Made by a program: the position numbers and the translations under genes | Notes under the pieces: model-generated | Database searches by the model: none | Seen by the model: the letters and a program-made list of their open reading frames with translations, nothing else | Told to the model about the DNA's origin: nothing | In this document: one piece after another, positions 23,785 through 31,923 of the stretch | Position numbering within the stretch: position 1 is the first letter of the stretch | Layout: each line of letters begins with the position of its first letter | Assembly: GCA_003132025.1 (NCBI GenBank) | Contig: PKWJ01000035.1 | Coordinates: 101,088 to 137,410, forward strand | Reading direction: 5' to 3' | Length of the DNA: 36,323 nucleotides | Origin: Gammaproteobacteria bacterium | Lineage (GTDB): Bacteria > Pseudomonadota > Gammaproteobacteria > Steroidobacterales > Steroidobacteraceae

Positions 23785-24354
23785 ATGCCGAACAACGCCG
23801 AAAAGCCGTCGCAGGGCAAGACGCCAGGGATATCCGATGTGGCAACGCTGCGGCAACGGGCCCGCGCGCACATCGAAGACGGCGCGGTGACCGCCAGCTA
23901 TCCGAAGGACCGGGACACGATCATAGAACTTCTGAATCAGGCCCTGGCGACCGAGCTGGTATGCGTGCTGCGCTACAAACGCCATTACTACGCCACCAAA
24001 GGGATCCGCGCCAAAGTCGCCGCCGCCGAGTTTCTCGAGCACGCGCAGGACGAACAGCAGCACGCGGATGAGATTTCGCAACGCATCGTCCAGCTGGGGG
24101 CCAACCCCGACCTCAATCCCTCGACGCTGGCTTCGCGCAGCCACGCCGAGTACGACGAGAGCACCGATCTGGCCGGCATGCTGAAGGCCAATCTGATCGC
24201 GGAGCGGGTTGCAATCGAAAGCTACCGGGAAATGATCGCCTACGTCGGCGAGCGCGACCCCACCACGCACCGCATGCTAAAGGGCATCCTCGCCAAGGAA
24301 GAAGAGCATGCGGAAGACCTCGCCGACCTGCTGGATCAGGACAAGACCACGTAA
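23785..24354 (+). CDS. Bacterioferritin-like diiron protein
   Basis: 189 residues, a four-helix bundle with a 40-residue N-terminal extension. The ferroxidase ligands can be matched one by one: E57 (LATELV), E90-xx-H93 (DEQQH), E140 (IAERVA) and E172-xx-H175 (EEEH). The 33-residue spacing between E57 and E90 equals that between the first two ligands of bacterioferritin. The residue after E90, where bacterioferritin has its heme methionine, is glutamine, so heme binding in the usual way is unlikely. Predicted role: cytoplasmic iron oxidation and storage, or peroxide protection. The ribosome site is weak. Ends five bases from the convergent metallopeptidase gene. Confidence 0.85.
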   Translation: MPNNAEKPSQGKTPGISDVATLRQRARAHIEDGAVTASYPKDRDTIIELLNQALATELVCVLRYKRHYYATKGIRAKVAAAEFLEHAQDEQQHADEISQRIVQLGANPDLNPSTLASRSHAEYDESTDLAGMLKANLIAERVAIESYREMIAYVGERDPTTHRMLKGILAKEEEHAEDLADLLDQDKTT

Positions 24355-24358
24355 TCGG

Positions 24359-25492
24359 CTACGCCGGCGCTGCCGTTTCACTGCTGCGCGGCACTGGCGC
24401 CTGTGCCTCAATGGACGCCCGCGGGGCGGCGGCGACGACATCATGCACAAAGCGCAGTTTTTCGATCGCGGCTGCCGACAGTATGAACGGATACGCATCG
24501 GGCAGACCCATGCCGCGATTCAGGTTGTTGAGCACGTAGGTGACGGGAAACCAGTCGGCGATCAGCTGATCGAAGGCGACCGAGCGATCCGCCGTTTGCA
24601 GGACGATGTGATCCAGCGCCGGCTCGTTGTCGTGGCGCGGCCGCAGCGACAACCCGCACGCCGCCGCGGTCTCCAGCGTGTCGATGATGTGCAGGTAATG
24701 CGCCCAGGTTTCCGCCCAGTCTTCCCATGGGTGGGTAGTCGCATAGGCACTCACGAAGCGCTGCTGCCAGTCCGGCGGCGCACCGCCATTACCGTAGTAT
24801 TCCCTGAGAGCCTGCGCGTAATCGATCCGTTCGTCGCCAAACAACGCCCGAAACCCCGCCAGCTGCGCACTATCGCGGATCAGCCGATCCCAGTAGTAAT
24901 GCCCGATCTCGTGCCGAAAATGGCCGAGCAGCGTGCGATACGGCTCGTGCAGCTGCACCCGCCGACGCTCGCGTTCGGGGTCGTCGGCCTCGGCGACGTT
25001 GACCGTGATCAGGCCCGCATCGTGACCGGTCAGTGTCGGCGTGGCGTCGGCGGTGTCCTCGTCGGCGCAGAACTGAAACGCCAATCCGGCTTCCGGATCT
25101 TCCGCCTTGCTCATTACCGGCAGACGCAGCTGCGCCAGGCCGTACATGAGCCGGCGTTTGGGCGCCTCGAGCCGCTGCCAGCGCTCGACCGATCCGGGTC
25201 GGCTCAGATTGGGAATGAGCTGCGTCAGGCGGCACGATGAACACAGGGGGTTGGAATCGCCAACCGGAATCGCCCAGTTACAGATGCCCTGCGCATTGTA
25301 ATTCTGACACAGGCGATACGCGCGCCCTGCGGCCCGCGACCACGGCGAGGTCCAGGTTCCGTCCGCCGCCTGCTCCAGGGAAGCCATGGCTGTGAGGTCC
25401 GGCAGATACGCCAGCAGGCGGTGGCAATTGGTGCACCGGGTGTTCTCAAAGAACGCCAGATTACCGCAGTGATCGCAATGAAATGCTTTCAT
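24359..25492 (-). CDS. Zinc-ribbon plus putative zinc metallopeptidase (Peptidase_Mx-type)
   Basis: 377 residues. N-terminal zinc ribbon MKAFHCDHCGN with CTNCHR, then a second cysteine cluster (LCQNYNAQGICNW, LCSSCR) up to about residue 90. The remainder carries the metalloprotease motif HEIGHYYWD near residue 200, with downstream EDWAETWAHYLHI supplying possible third ligands. This matches the family described in Pfam as putative zinc-binding metallo-peptidase (PF15887, from memory). No signal peptide, so cytoplasmic. Elsewhere such genes often sit beside alpha-E/circularly permuted ATP-grasp and transglutaminase-like genes; none is present here. ATG 25492 begins the zinc ribbon; the longer open frame to 26305 is antisense to the permease gene. 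Confidence 0.85.
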   Translation of the reverse strand: MKAFHCDHCGNLAFFENTRCTNCHRLLAYLPDLTAMASLEQAADGTWTSPWSRAAGRAYRLCQNYNAQGICNWAIPVGDSNPLCSSCRLTQLIPNLSRPGSVERWQRLEAPKRRLMYGLAQLRLPVMSKAEDPEAGLAFQFCADEDTADATPTLTGHDAGLITVNVAEADDPERERRRVQLHEPYRTLLGHFRHEIGHYYWDRLIRDSAQLAGFRALFGDERIDYAQALREYYGNGGAPPDWQQRFVSAYATTHPWEDWAETWAHYLHIIDTLETAAACGLSLRPRHDNEPALDHIVLQTADRSVAFDQLIADWFPVTYVLNNLNRGMGLPDAYPFILSAAAIEKLRFVHDVVAAAPRASIEAQAPVPRSSETAAPA

Positions 25493-25661
25493 GGTTCGAG
25501 CGACAGTGTGCCCTACTCCTCGCTGCCGCTGGAAGACACATTTGTGCGCGCTTGCGGTAAGGCAGCTCCGACATCGGTGGCGATCGCCAGAATCAGCAAC
25601 TACTATTGCACCATGCCGCACCATACTGGATGCTGCGGCCGGTCTCACCTTCACCACTACC

Positions 25662-26798
25662 ATGAAAGAACCAGCTCCAGCTGCCGATGACGCCGGCGGC
25701 AAGGATCCACGGCGTACGAAATTGCAGGCGCGCGCGTTGCTCGCGCTCGCCGTGTGTGCCGTTACGGCGCTGCTGTACGTGTGCCACGAGGTGTTCGTAC
25801 CGGTCGCGCTCGCGCTGCTGTTCGCGCTGGTGCTCTCCAGCGCCGTGGAGGGGCTGCATCGTCGGGGACTACCGCGCAGCCTGGGCGCGGCGCTGATGCT
25901 GTTGGTGTTGCTGACGCTCGTCGGCGTCACGCTCGATGCCGTGGCCGGGCCGGCCCAGGACTGGTTCGCCGGGCTGCCGCAGACTATGCAGACCATCGAG
26001 CGCAAGCTGCGGCCGGTGCAAAAGGAGCTCAGTCGCATCGAGCTGCTGACCAGCCGCGCCGACGCGTTGGCATCGGCGAGCCCGGCACCGCCACGCAATG
26101 CGCCGGCCCCGGTGCCCAATGCGACCAGCACCATCAGCGCGGCCGACGTTCTGATTGAAACGCGCTCCGGGATAATAAGCACCGTCACGGTCATCATCCT
26201 GACGCTGTTCCTGCTCGCCGGCGGGCCGCCCATGCTGGCGCGGATGATGGCGGCACTCGCAACCGACGTGTACGCGACGCAGGCGCTGAAGGTGATCGAG
26301 GCCATTCGCAGCGAACTCGGACGTTATTACGGCGCCATCGCACTGATCAATCTGGGCCTCGGAATCGCCACCGGAGTGACGATGATGTTGCTTGGCGTTC
26401 CAAACCCGTTCCTGTGGGGAACGGTCGCGGCCGTGCTCAACTTCATACCCTACGTCGGCTCAGCCGTGACACTGCTGATCCTGACGGTAGTTGCGTTGGT
26501 GAGTTTTGATAGTGTCGGTCGGATTGCCGCCGTCCCGGCCAGTTACCTGGCGCTGGCAACCATCGAGGGCCAGGTCGTGCAACCGCTGTTTGTGGGTCAG
26601 CGGCTCGAGATCAATCCGCTGATGGTGTTTCTGGCCGTGTGGTTTGGTGGTTGGATGTGGGGCATCGCCGGCATCACGATTGCGGTGCCGAGCCTGGTGG
26701 CGCTGAAAGTCGCCGCTGAACACAGTACACGCGGCCAGCCACTGGTCGAGTTCCTGAGCCCGATCAGGTCAAAGTTGAAAAGACGCAGCCGGGCCTAA
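25662..26798 (+). CDS. AI-2E family transporter (PerM/TqsA type)
   Basis: 378 residues. Membrane segments: LLALAVCAVTALLYVCHEVF, VALALLFALVLSSAVEGL, SLGAALMLLVLLTLVGVTL, then a cytoplasmic coiled region (about 110-175), IISTVTVIILTLFLLAGGPP, IALINLGLGIATGVTMMLLG, VLNFIPYVGSAVTLLILTVV and a final helix VFLAVWFGGWMWGIAGITI. The family-typical signatures PNPFLWG, NFIPYVGS and EGQVVQPLFVGQRLEINPL are clear. Members export autoinducer-2, ions or other solutes; the substrate is not predictable. ATG 25662 lacks an obvious ribosome site. The stop overlaps the convergent DinB-like gene by four bases. Confidence 0.9.
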   Translation: MKEPAPAADDAGGKDPRRTKLQARALLALAVCAVTALLYVCHEVFVPVALALLFALVLSSAVEGLHRRGLPRSLGAALMLLVLLTLVGVTLDAVAGPAQDWFAGLPQTMQTIERKLRPVQKELSRIELLTSRADALASASPAPPRNAPAPVPNATSTISAADVLIETRSGIISTVTVIILTLFLLAGGPPMLARMMAALATDVYATQALKVIEAIRSELGRYYGAIALINLGLGIATGVTMMLLGVPNPFLWGTVAAVLNFIPYVGSAVTLLILTVVALVSFDSVGRIAAVPASYLALATIEGQVVQPLFVGQRLEINPLMVFLAVWFGGWMWGIAGITIAVPSLVALKVAAEHSTRGQPLVEFLSPIRSKLKRRSRA

Positions 26799-27295
26799 AG
26801 GGAGAGCTGCGCCTTCCAGGCGGCGATCTCGGCGCGGTGTGCGGCGTCGTGCTGCGACATGAAGCTCGGCAGATCGCACAGTGACACCTTGCCGAGGCCC
26901 TCCTGCTGCCCGGATCGAGCCCAGGCGTCGGCGTCGGCTGCGAGCCCCCGCAGCTTGGCAAGATTGCTCCGTCGCGCAGTGCGAAATGCGTCCAGGCCTT
27001 CGGTCAGCGATAGCGACCGGTAGTGCCGGGCGACGGCGATCGCCGCGCCGTCAAAGTCCGGCAATTGCGGTTCGCGCTCGGATAGCAGCTTGTCGATCCG
27101 GCTGCCGAACCCTTCCCGCTCCAGATCCGCCAGATGCCACACCTGTTCGACCGGCGAGAACGTGCCATCCGGAGCCGGCTGGCGAATCAGTTCGGGCCGC
27201 AATGCGTGCAATTCGTGTTCGAGATATTGCGGCATGTCCTCGAGCGAGCGCATCAGCGCTTCGCGCTGCTCCGGGGGGAGCGCCATGTACTGCAT
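26795..27295 (-). CDS. DinB-like four-helix metalloprotein
   Basis: 166 residues. The three-histidine pattern of the DinB/YfiT superfamily is visible: VWHLADLE near residue 53 and SQHDAAHRAEI near 148. The N-terminal helix (EQREALMRSLEDMPQYLEHE) and FSPVEQVWHL are as in DinB_2 proteins. Members bind a divalent metal and act as thiol-dependent S-transferases or are uncharacterised. The start could be ATG 27295 or ATG 27286. Divergent from the retropepsin-like gene across 152 bases. Confidence 0.8.
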   Translation of the reverse strand: MQYMALPPEQREALMRSLEDMPQYLEHELHALRPELIRQPAPDGTFSPVEQVWHLADLEREGFGSRIDKLLSEREPQLPDFDGAAIAVARHYRSLSLTEGLDAFRTARRSNLAKLRGLAADADAWARSGQQEGLGKVSLCDLPSFMSQHDAAHRAEIAAWKAQLSL

Positions 27296-27447
27296 AGGTC
27301 CTGCTGCGGTGGCCCTCGATCGGCCGCGATTATCTCACCGCCGGCGCCGCAAGCGTAAAGTCATTATGTTTCAATTGATTAGGTGCCTTCGAAAAGTTTC
27401 CGGCGAAGCCCGGCAGACGCCCGAAGCGCCAGTCGCCGGTTGGCACT

Positions 27448-28482
27448 ATGATGCGAGTCGTGGCCGCGACGTTCGAACACCTTCGTCGTCGATTTCTGGC
27501 AGCTGCGCTGCCCGTGCTGATCATGTGCACGGTGGCGCACGCAGCGGTCGAGCAGCCAATTCCAGCGCTGCCAGCGCTGCCACCGCCGGCCGAGGCGCCG
27601 GTCGAACAGCTCACGGAAATTGTCGTGCATGCCAGCGAGCCACGATTCGTCGCGCCGACCCGTCGCGATCGTATCGGGCGCATCTGGGCTCCGGTCTTTA
27701 TCAACGATAAGGGGCCATTTCGCCTTGTGCTCGATTCGGGCGCCAACCATTCCGGTATCAACAGCCATGTCGCCGAAGTGCTCGGCCTGCCGCTGAATCA
27801 GTCGCGGCACATGCTGCTGCGGGGTGTCACCGGTGCGGCCGCGGTGCCGACCGTGCGCATCGACAGCTTTACCGTCGGCGACATGGAATTCGGCAGCTCC
27901 GAACTGCCGATCGTGACCGATGCGCTCGGGGGCGCCGATGGCATTCTGGGCACCGACGGCATGTCGGAGCGACGCATATCGGTCGACTTTCGTAACGACC
28001 AGATCATCATCATGCGCTCACATAACGCGCGCGCGGCGGCTGGATTTCGCACCATTCCGTTTGAGTTGATACGCGGCAACCTGGTGGCTGTGGCTGCAAC
28101 CGTGGGCGGCATCCACACCACGGCAATCATCGACACCGGCGGCCAGGTCACGATTGCCAACCTCGCGCTGCGGCGCGCCCTGGAATCGCGATGGTCGCAG
28201 ATCAAGACCCAGCCGGACCAGATCGAGGGCGTTACCACCGATGTACAGGATGGCGATGCCGGCCGCACGCCGCCGCTGCTGATGGGTGAATCCGATCAGG
28301 ACGGCGTGGTCGAAATTCACTACCACGACATGACGTTCGGCGACATGCATATATTCGAGCACTGGCACCTGACCGAGGAGCCGGTAATGCTGATTGGAAT
28401 GGATGCGCTGGGACTGCTCGACACGCTGATCATCGACTACCGAAGGCACGAACTGCAGATTCGGATGCGCGACCAGGACTAG
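27448..28482 (+). CDS. Exported retropepsin-like aspartyl protease
   Basis: 344 residues. Signal peptide about 14-33 (RFLAAALPVLIMCTVAHAAV). Two aspartyl protease half-sites lie on one chain: LDSGAN with D96, and IDTGGQ with D229, each followed by the hydrophobic segments of a retropepsin half (VTGAAAVPTVRIDSF, IIVDYRR-like LIIDYRRHELQIR). Bacterial family members are periplasmic or membrane-associated, often of unknown substrate. A proline-rich linker (residues 36-52) precedes the protease. ATG 27448 and ATG 27451 are adjacent starts. Convergent with the LytTR regulator, 30 bases away. Confidence 0.82.
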   Translation: MMRVVAATFEHLRRRFLAAALPVLIMCTVAHAAVEQPIPALPALPPPAEAPVEQLTEIVVHASEPRFVAPTRRDRIGRIWAPVFINDKGPFRLVLDSGANHSGINSHVAEVLGLPLNQSRHMLLRGVTGAAAVPTVRIDSFTVGDMEFGSSELPIVTDALGGADGILGTDGMSERRISVDFRNDQIIIMRSHNARAAAGFRTIPFELIRGNLVAVAATVGGIHTTAIIDTGGQVTIANLALRRALESRWSQIKTQPDQIEGVTTDVQDGDAGRTPPLLMGESDQDGVVEIHYHDMTFGDMHIFEHWHLTEEPVMLIGMDALGLLDTLIIDYRRHELQIRMRDQD

Positions 28483-28512
28483 CCGCTGCCCGGTCAGGCC
28501 GCGGGGGCGCGG

Positions 28513-29301
28513 CTATTCCGGACTGATCTTCAGCCGCCTTAAATATTCCCTGACGCTCTCGCGATAACCTTCGCTGCTGGTGACGGTAGAGCCGCCGTCC
28601 ACTACGAAGATGAAATCTCCCCTGGGTGTGCGACTGAGTTCGTGCACATGATTGACATTGACCAGGCAGGAACGGCTGATGCGCAATATCGGCTGGGTCT
28701 GCAGCGACTTCTCAGCCTGTTGCAAGGTACTGCGCGCGTGAAAGATCTCGCGGCCGATGGTGACTTTCACGTAGTTGCGATCGCCCTCGACCAGCTCCAC
28801 GTCGGCAACGTCCAGCAGATGCATCCGGCTGCCCGATTCCGCAAGGATGCGCGGGCCGGCGCCGGCCAGGGCTTGTACGTTGCGCTCCAGCTGTGTCATC
28901 AGCGCCATCAACCCGGCCTGCCTTTGCGTCAGGCTCTCGGTACCGCGCCGCCGTCGCACGCGCGCCAGCGTGTCCCGAAAGCGCTGGTCGTCGAATGGCT
29001 TGAGCAGGTAATCGGTGGCGCTGACTTCGAACGCGTCCAGCGCGTAGCGATCGTAGGCGGTAACGAACACGATGAGTGGCAGCGTCTCGGCTTCAAGCGA
29101 GCGCGCCAACGTGATGCCATCGACCGATTCGATCTGGATATCGAGGAACAGCAGGTCCGGCGGACGCGCCCGTATCGCCTCGAGCGCCGCGCGGCCGTCG
29201 CCGTATTCGCCGACGACGTGCAGATCCGCTTCCTTGGCGCAGCATTCCCTCAGCGTGCGGCGCGCCGCCGGTTCATCGTCAACGATGATGACGTCGATCA
29301 T
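28513..29301 (-). CDS. LytTR-family response regulator
   Basis: 262 residues. Receiver domain: acidic pair DDE at 8-10, phosphoacceptor D54 in LLFLDIQIES, conserved T/S in VFVTAYDRYALDAFE and K in YLLKPFD. LytTR DNA-binding domain from about 155: VELVEGDRNYVKV, RSTLQQAEKSL, ILRISRSCLVNVNHVHEL and a C-terminal ESVREYLRRLK. The ATG (29301) overlaps the stop of the kinase gene by four bases (ATGA), so kinase and regulator are translated as a pair. LytTR proteins bind direct repeats about 21 bp apart; such repeats are present upstream of the kinase gene. The target is probably the divergent urcA gene or the operon itself (inference). Confidence 0.93.
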   Translation of the reverse strand: MIDVIIVDDEPAARRTLRECCAKEADLHVVGEYGDGRAALEAIRARPPDLLFLDIQIESVDGITLARSLEAETLPLIVFVTAYDRYALDAFEVSATDYLLKPFDDQRFRDTLARVRRRRGTESLTQRQAGLMALMTQLERNVQALAGAGPRILAESGSRMHLLDVADVELVEGDRNYVKVTIGREIFHARSTLQQAEKSLQTQPILRISRSCLVNVNHVHELSRTPRGDFIFVVDGGSTVTSSEGYRESVREYLRRLKISPE

Positions 29302-30497
29302 TGCCGAGGCGGGTGGCGCAGCCAGGGCAGACGGATCTGCGCCACCCATTGATTGCTCCGATCCGGTCCCGCCGAAAATCCCGCCCGATCGCCAAAGTGC
29401 AGCGCCAGCCGCTCGCGTACGTTGCGCAGCCCAATACCGTCCGCGCCGGCCACCGCATCCGGCGCCATCGTGTTGACCACGCGCAGCAGCAGCTGATCAA
29501 CGGTGGTTTCGGTCTCGACCCGGATTTCCACAGGACCGTCATGCCGCGCCAGCCCGTGCACGACCGCGTTTTCTATCAGCGGCTGCAGTATCAGGCTCGG
29601 TACCCAGGCGCCGGGCACGGTTTCGTTGTCCGGCAACACGATGCCGAGGCGATCGGCGAAGCGCTGCTGCTGCAACTGCAGATAAAGCCGTGCAAATTGC
29701 AGTTCGCCTGGCAACTCGGAAAAATCCAGCTCCCCCGCCGCGAGTAGCCGGCGCAGCAGGTCTCCCAGGTGCACGATCATCGATTGCGCCGCCGGGGGAT
29801 CCCAGACGATATTGCCGCGAATCGTGTGTAGAAGATTGAACAGCGTGTGCGGCGACAGCTGCATGCGCAGAGCCGCCAGTCGCGCGCTGCTCCACGCGCG
29901 CTCCAGCGCCGCCAGTCGCAGCTCGGAATCCCTGAAGCGCTGCACCAGCACATATCCCATGATCAGTGCCAGGCAGAATCCGTACGCGAGCAGGAAGCTC
30001 GTGGTGCTCGCCACCCACAGGGGACTTTTCGCATCGTGCACCATCGAGGCCATGCGCCACGGCACAGACTGAGCACCTGCGTGGGCCTGCTCCCCGACCA
30101 GTACTTCCGATAGCCCAAGGACGGGCGTCCCGAGGGCGGAGAAGATCAGCGCCAATGCTATTTGCGTCGGCCACGTGCGCCACGCAAAACGCCATCCGAT
30201 CCGACGCGATGCCCAGACGCAGACAATCAGCGCCGGATAGAGCAGCAGGTGCTGCACGACACGCGCCTGCCAGGAGGCAAAGAAATGCTCCGATCCCTTC
30301 GGATCCAGCGTGGCAGACATGCCGCGCGCGTACAGCACGTTGGACAGCATGACGTACGCCCAGAACGCGGTCAGTATTCCAAGCTGCGCCCACATCGCGG
30401 ACTTGGCCGCAGTCGCAGCCGACTGGCTCCGGGATGCGATGTCGGCATCCGCCGTAGCGAACGCGCCAGTGAGCCGCTCCGCCGGTATCACGTTCAT
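29298..30497 (-). CDS. LytS/YehU-type sensor histidine kinase
   Basis: 399 residues. Four predicted membrane helices: 36-57, 80-98, 110-130 and 160-185. The His_kinase domain begins at about 200, with the phosphoacceptor H217 in RMQLSPHTLFNLLHTI. The N box is LQPLIENAVVHGLA and the G box is GIGLRNVRERL. The pattern matches PF06580-type kinases that pair with LytTR regulators. No extracellular sensor domain is recognisable; sensing may be by the membrane region. ATG 30497 is chosen: the longer frame (to 30710) runs through the repeat cluster and yields a repetitive, basic, unrelated sequence. Confidence 0.9.
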   Translation of the reverse strand: MNVIPAERLTGAFATADADIASRSQSAATAAKSAMWAQLGILTAFWAYVMLSNVLYARGMSATLDPKGSEHFFASWQARVVQHLLLYPALIVCVWASRRIGWRFAWRTWPTQIALALIFSALGTPVLGLSEVLVGEQAHAGAQSVPWRMASMVHDAKSPLWVASTTSFLLAYGFCLALIMGYVLVQRFRDSELRLAALERAWSSARLAALRMQLSPHTLFNLLHTIRGNIVWDPPAAQSMIVHLGDLLRRLLAAGELDFSELPGELQFARLYLQLQQQRFADRLGIVLPDNETVPGAWVPSLILQPLIENAVVHGLARHDGPVEIRVETETTVDQLLLRVVNTMAPDAVAGADGIGLRNVRERLALHFGDRAGFSAGPDRSNQWVAQIRLPWLRHPPRQ

Positions 30498-30577
30498 CCA
30501 GGCATGTCCCGCATTGCGTCGATTTCGGTAGCGATAGCCTACGCCAGTTCGCGTGGCCCGCCAGTGCGACCGTGCCT

Positions 30578-30649
30578 GCAGGGACGAGTGCGTCGATCGC
30601 AGGGATGAATCGGCTGCGGGTACCAGTGCGTTGCACGCAGGGACCAGTA
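30578..30649. promoter_or_regulatory. Four direct repeats, candidate LytTR binding sites
   Basis: Plus strand copies: GCAGGGACGAGT (30578), GCAGGGATGAAT (30599), GCGGGTACCAGT (30616), GCAGGGACCAGT (30637). They begin 21, 17 and 21 bases apart, forming two pairs at the 21-bp spacing expected for LytTR-type direct repeats. Weaker CCAGT-containing copies precede them near 30545 and 30562. They lie between the kinase gene (minus strand) and urcA (plus strand). A TATACA hexamer at 30692-30697 may be the urcA -10. Ownership by the LytTR protein is inference. Confidence 0.5.
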
Positions 30650-30761
30650 CGCGGCGCGCATACAGACGATCACGGGCCGCATGTTGTCTCCTATACAAGC
30701 ATCGCCGCATGGGGATGCGCCTGTGAAAACCGACATACCAGTATTCGAAAGGAGAGATGTC

Positions 30762-31127
30762 ATGATCACTGCCAACCTGCCGCAGCCGCGGCGTCGCCGC
30801 ACCACCGTACGCATGGCGGCGCTGGTGGGATACTTAATTGCAGCCACCGCGACTGGCATAGCCGGTGCAGCGAGCACCGCCGGCGATGTACCGTCGGTCG
30901 TGGTGCGCTATGCCGATCTTGATCTCGCGACCGATCAGGGTGTGCGCGTGCTGTACGCGCGTATCGCGCACGCCGCGAGCGCCGTGTGCCCGGATGTTCC
31001 GATCAGCGATCTGCACGCTCTCGCCCTGTCCCGGGCTTGCCAGCAGCAAGCGATCGCCAGGGCGGTGCACGCAGTGAACTCGCCGCTGCTCGCCGCGGTC
31101 GATGCGGATCATTGGAAGCGCAGCTGA
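30762..31127 (+). CDS. UrcA family exported protein
   Basis: 121 residues. The signal peptide is at about 10-38 (basic PRRRRTTVR, hydrophobic MAALVGYLIAATATGIAGAA). The mature part has the UrcA pattern: VVVRYADLDLATDQGVRVLY, AASAVCPDV, a second cysteine in ALSRACQQQAIARAV and the final NSPLLAAV. The two cysteines could form a disulfide. UrcA proteins are periplasmic with no known function and are common in proteobacteria such as Xanthomonadales and alphaproteobacteria. ATG 30762 has AAGGAG at 30749-30754, a strong site. Divergent from the kinase/LytTR operon with the repeat cluster between them. Confidence 0.85.
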   Translation: MITANLPQPRRRRTTVRMAALVGYLIAATATGIAGAASTAGDVPSVVVRYADLDLATDQGVRVLYARIAHAASAVCPDVPISDLHALALSRACQQQAIARAVHAVNSPLLAAVDADHWKRS

Positions 31128-31140
31128 TCCGCGTTGCGCG

Positions 31141-31923
31141 TCAGGGGGCCTGCTCGAGCGCGGGGACCAGATCGGCCACCGAATCGATGACGAGATCGGC
31201 GCCTGCGTCGAGCAGTGACCGGCCGGCGCGCTCGATGCGGCGGGCGCGCTCGCTCGCTGGCAGCGCCTGCAATGCCTCGAGCGACAGGCCGAGCGCATTG
31301 CCCGACGCCACTCCAACCGTGAACGCGCCGGCTGCCTTGCCCTCGGCGATTCCAGCTTCCGCGTCGTCCACCTTGACCACCCGTGACAACGGCCAGACTC
31401 CCAGCTCCGCGCAGGCCTTGTAGATCATCAGCGGCGATGGCCGCCCCGCCGGCGTCTCACCGGAACACACGACGTGCTCCGGCACGTAGCCCTGTTCCGC
31501 GGCACGGGCCAATACCGGTTGCATCATTTCTCGCGTGTAGCCGGTCGAGGAGGCCACCCGCAGACCTGCGCTGCGCACTCTATCGAAAGTCGCGCGCGCC
31601 CCGGGGATGAGCGTGGATGCGCGCGCCGCGTGCTCGCGCATCAGCGGGCCGAGACGCGCCATGAGCGACTCAACGTCGCCGGCGTTGGCGTCACGACCAT
31701 GGCGGGCTCGCCAGGCGGCCGCGACTGCGGGTTCCGCCAGCAGCGCCTGGACATGATCGATCTTTGCCCGGCCCATATCGCGGCGCGCGGTAGCGGCATC
31801 GAGCACCACGCCCTCGGCGCCAAACGCCTCGATCAGCGCCTTGACCGGCGCCTCACTGCCGAAATCGACCATGGTTCCAGCCCAGTCGAAAATCACCATG
31901 TCGAAACGGCTCTTGATGCTCAT
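31141..31923 (-). CDS. phnX: Phosphonoacetaldehyde hydrolase
   Basis: 260 residues. HAD-superfamily phosphonatase that splits phosphonoacetaldehyde to acetaldehyde and phosphate in the cytoplasm. Key residues: nucleophile D13 in VIFDWAGTMVDFGSEAP; Schiff-base lysine K54 in DMGRAKIDHV; motif 2 in ASSTGYTREMM; substrate segment GRPSPLMIYKA; and metal aspartates in VVKVDDAEAGIAEG. The ATG overlaps the FAD oxidoreductase stop by four bases (ATGA). It is the last gene of the phosphonate operon and converges on urcA. Its usual partner PhnW (2-aminoethylphosphonate transaminase) is not in the window, so the aldehyde must come from another route, such as the upstream FAD enzyme, or PhnW lies elsewhere. 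Confidence 0.95.
   Translation of the reverse strand: MSIKSRFDMVIFDWAGTMVDFGSEAPVKALIEAFGAEGVVLDAATARRDMGRAKIDHVQALLAEPAVAAAWRARHGRDANAGDVESLMARLGPLMREHAARASTLIPGARATFDRVRSAGLRVASSTGYTREMMQPVLARAAEQGYVPEHVVCSGETPAGRPSPLMIYKACAELGVWPLSRVVKVDDAEAGIAEGKAAGAFTVGVASGNALGLSLEALQALPASERARRIERAGRSLLDAGADLVIDSVADLVPALEQAP

Noticed and set aside
24359-26305. Longer leftward frame for the zinc metallopeptidase
   Set aside because: The upstream part is antisense to the AI-2E permease; the zinc ribbon begins exactly at ATG 25492.
30578-30649. CRISPR-like array
   Set aside because: Units are only about 12 bp, spacings are 5-9 bp and there are four copies. This fits protein-binding sites, not a CRISPR. 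No cas genes are present.
30498-30710. N-terminal extension of the histidine kinase through the repeat cluster
   Set aside because: It translates to a repetitive, arginine-rich sequence created by the direct repeats; the family-like sequence and a plausible start come only at 30497.
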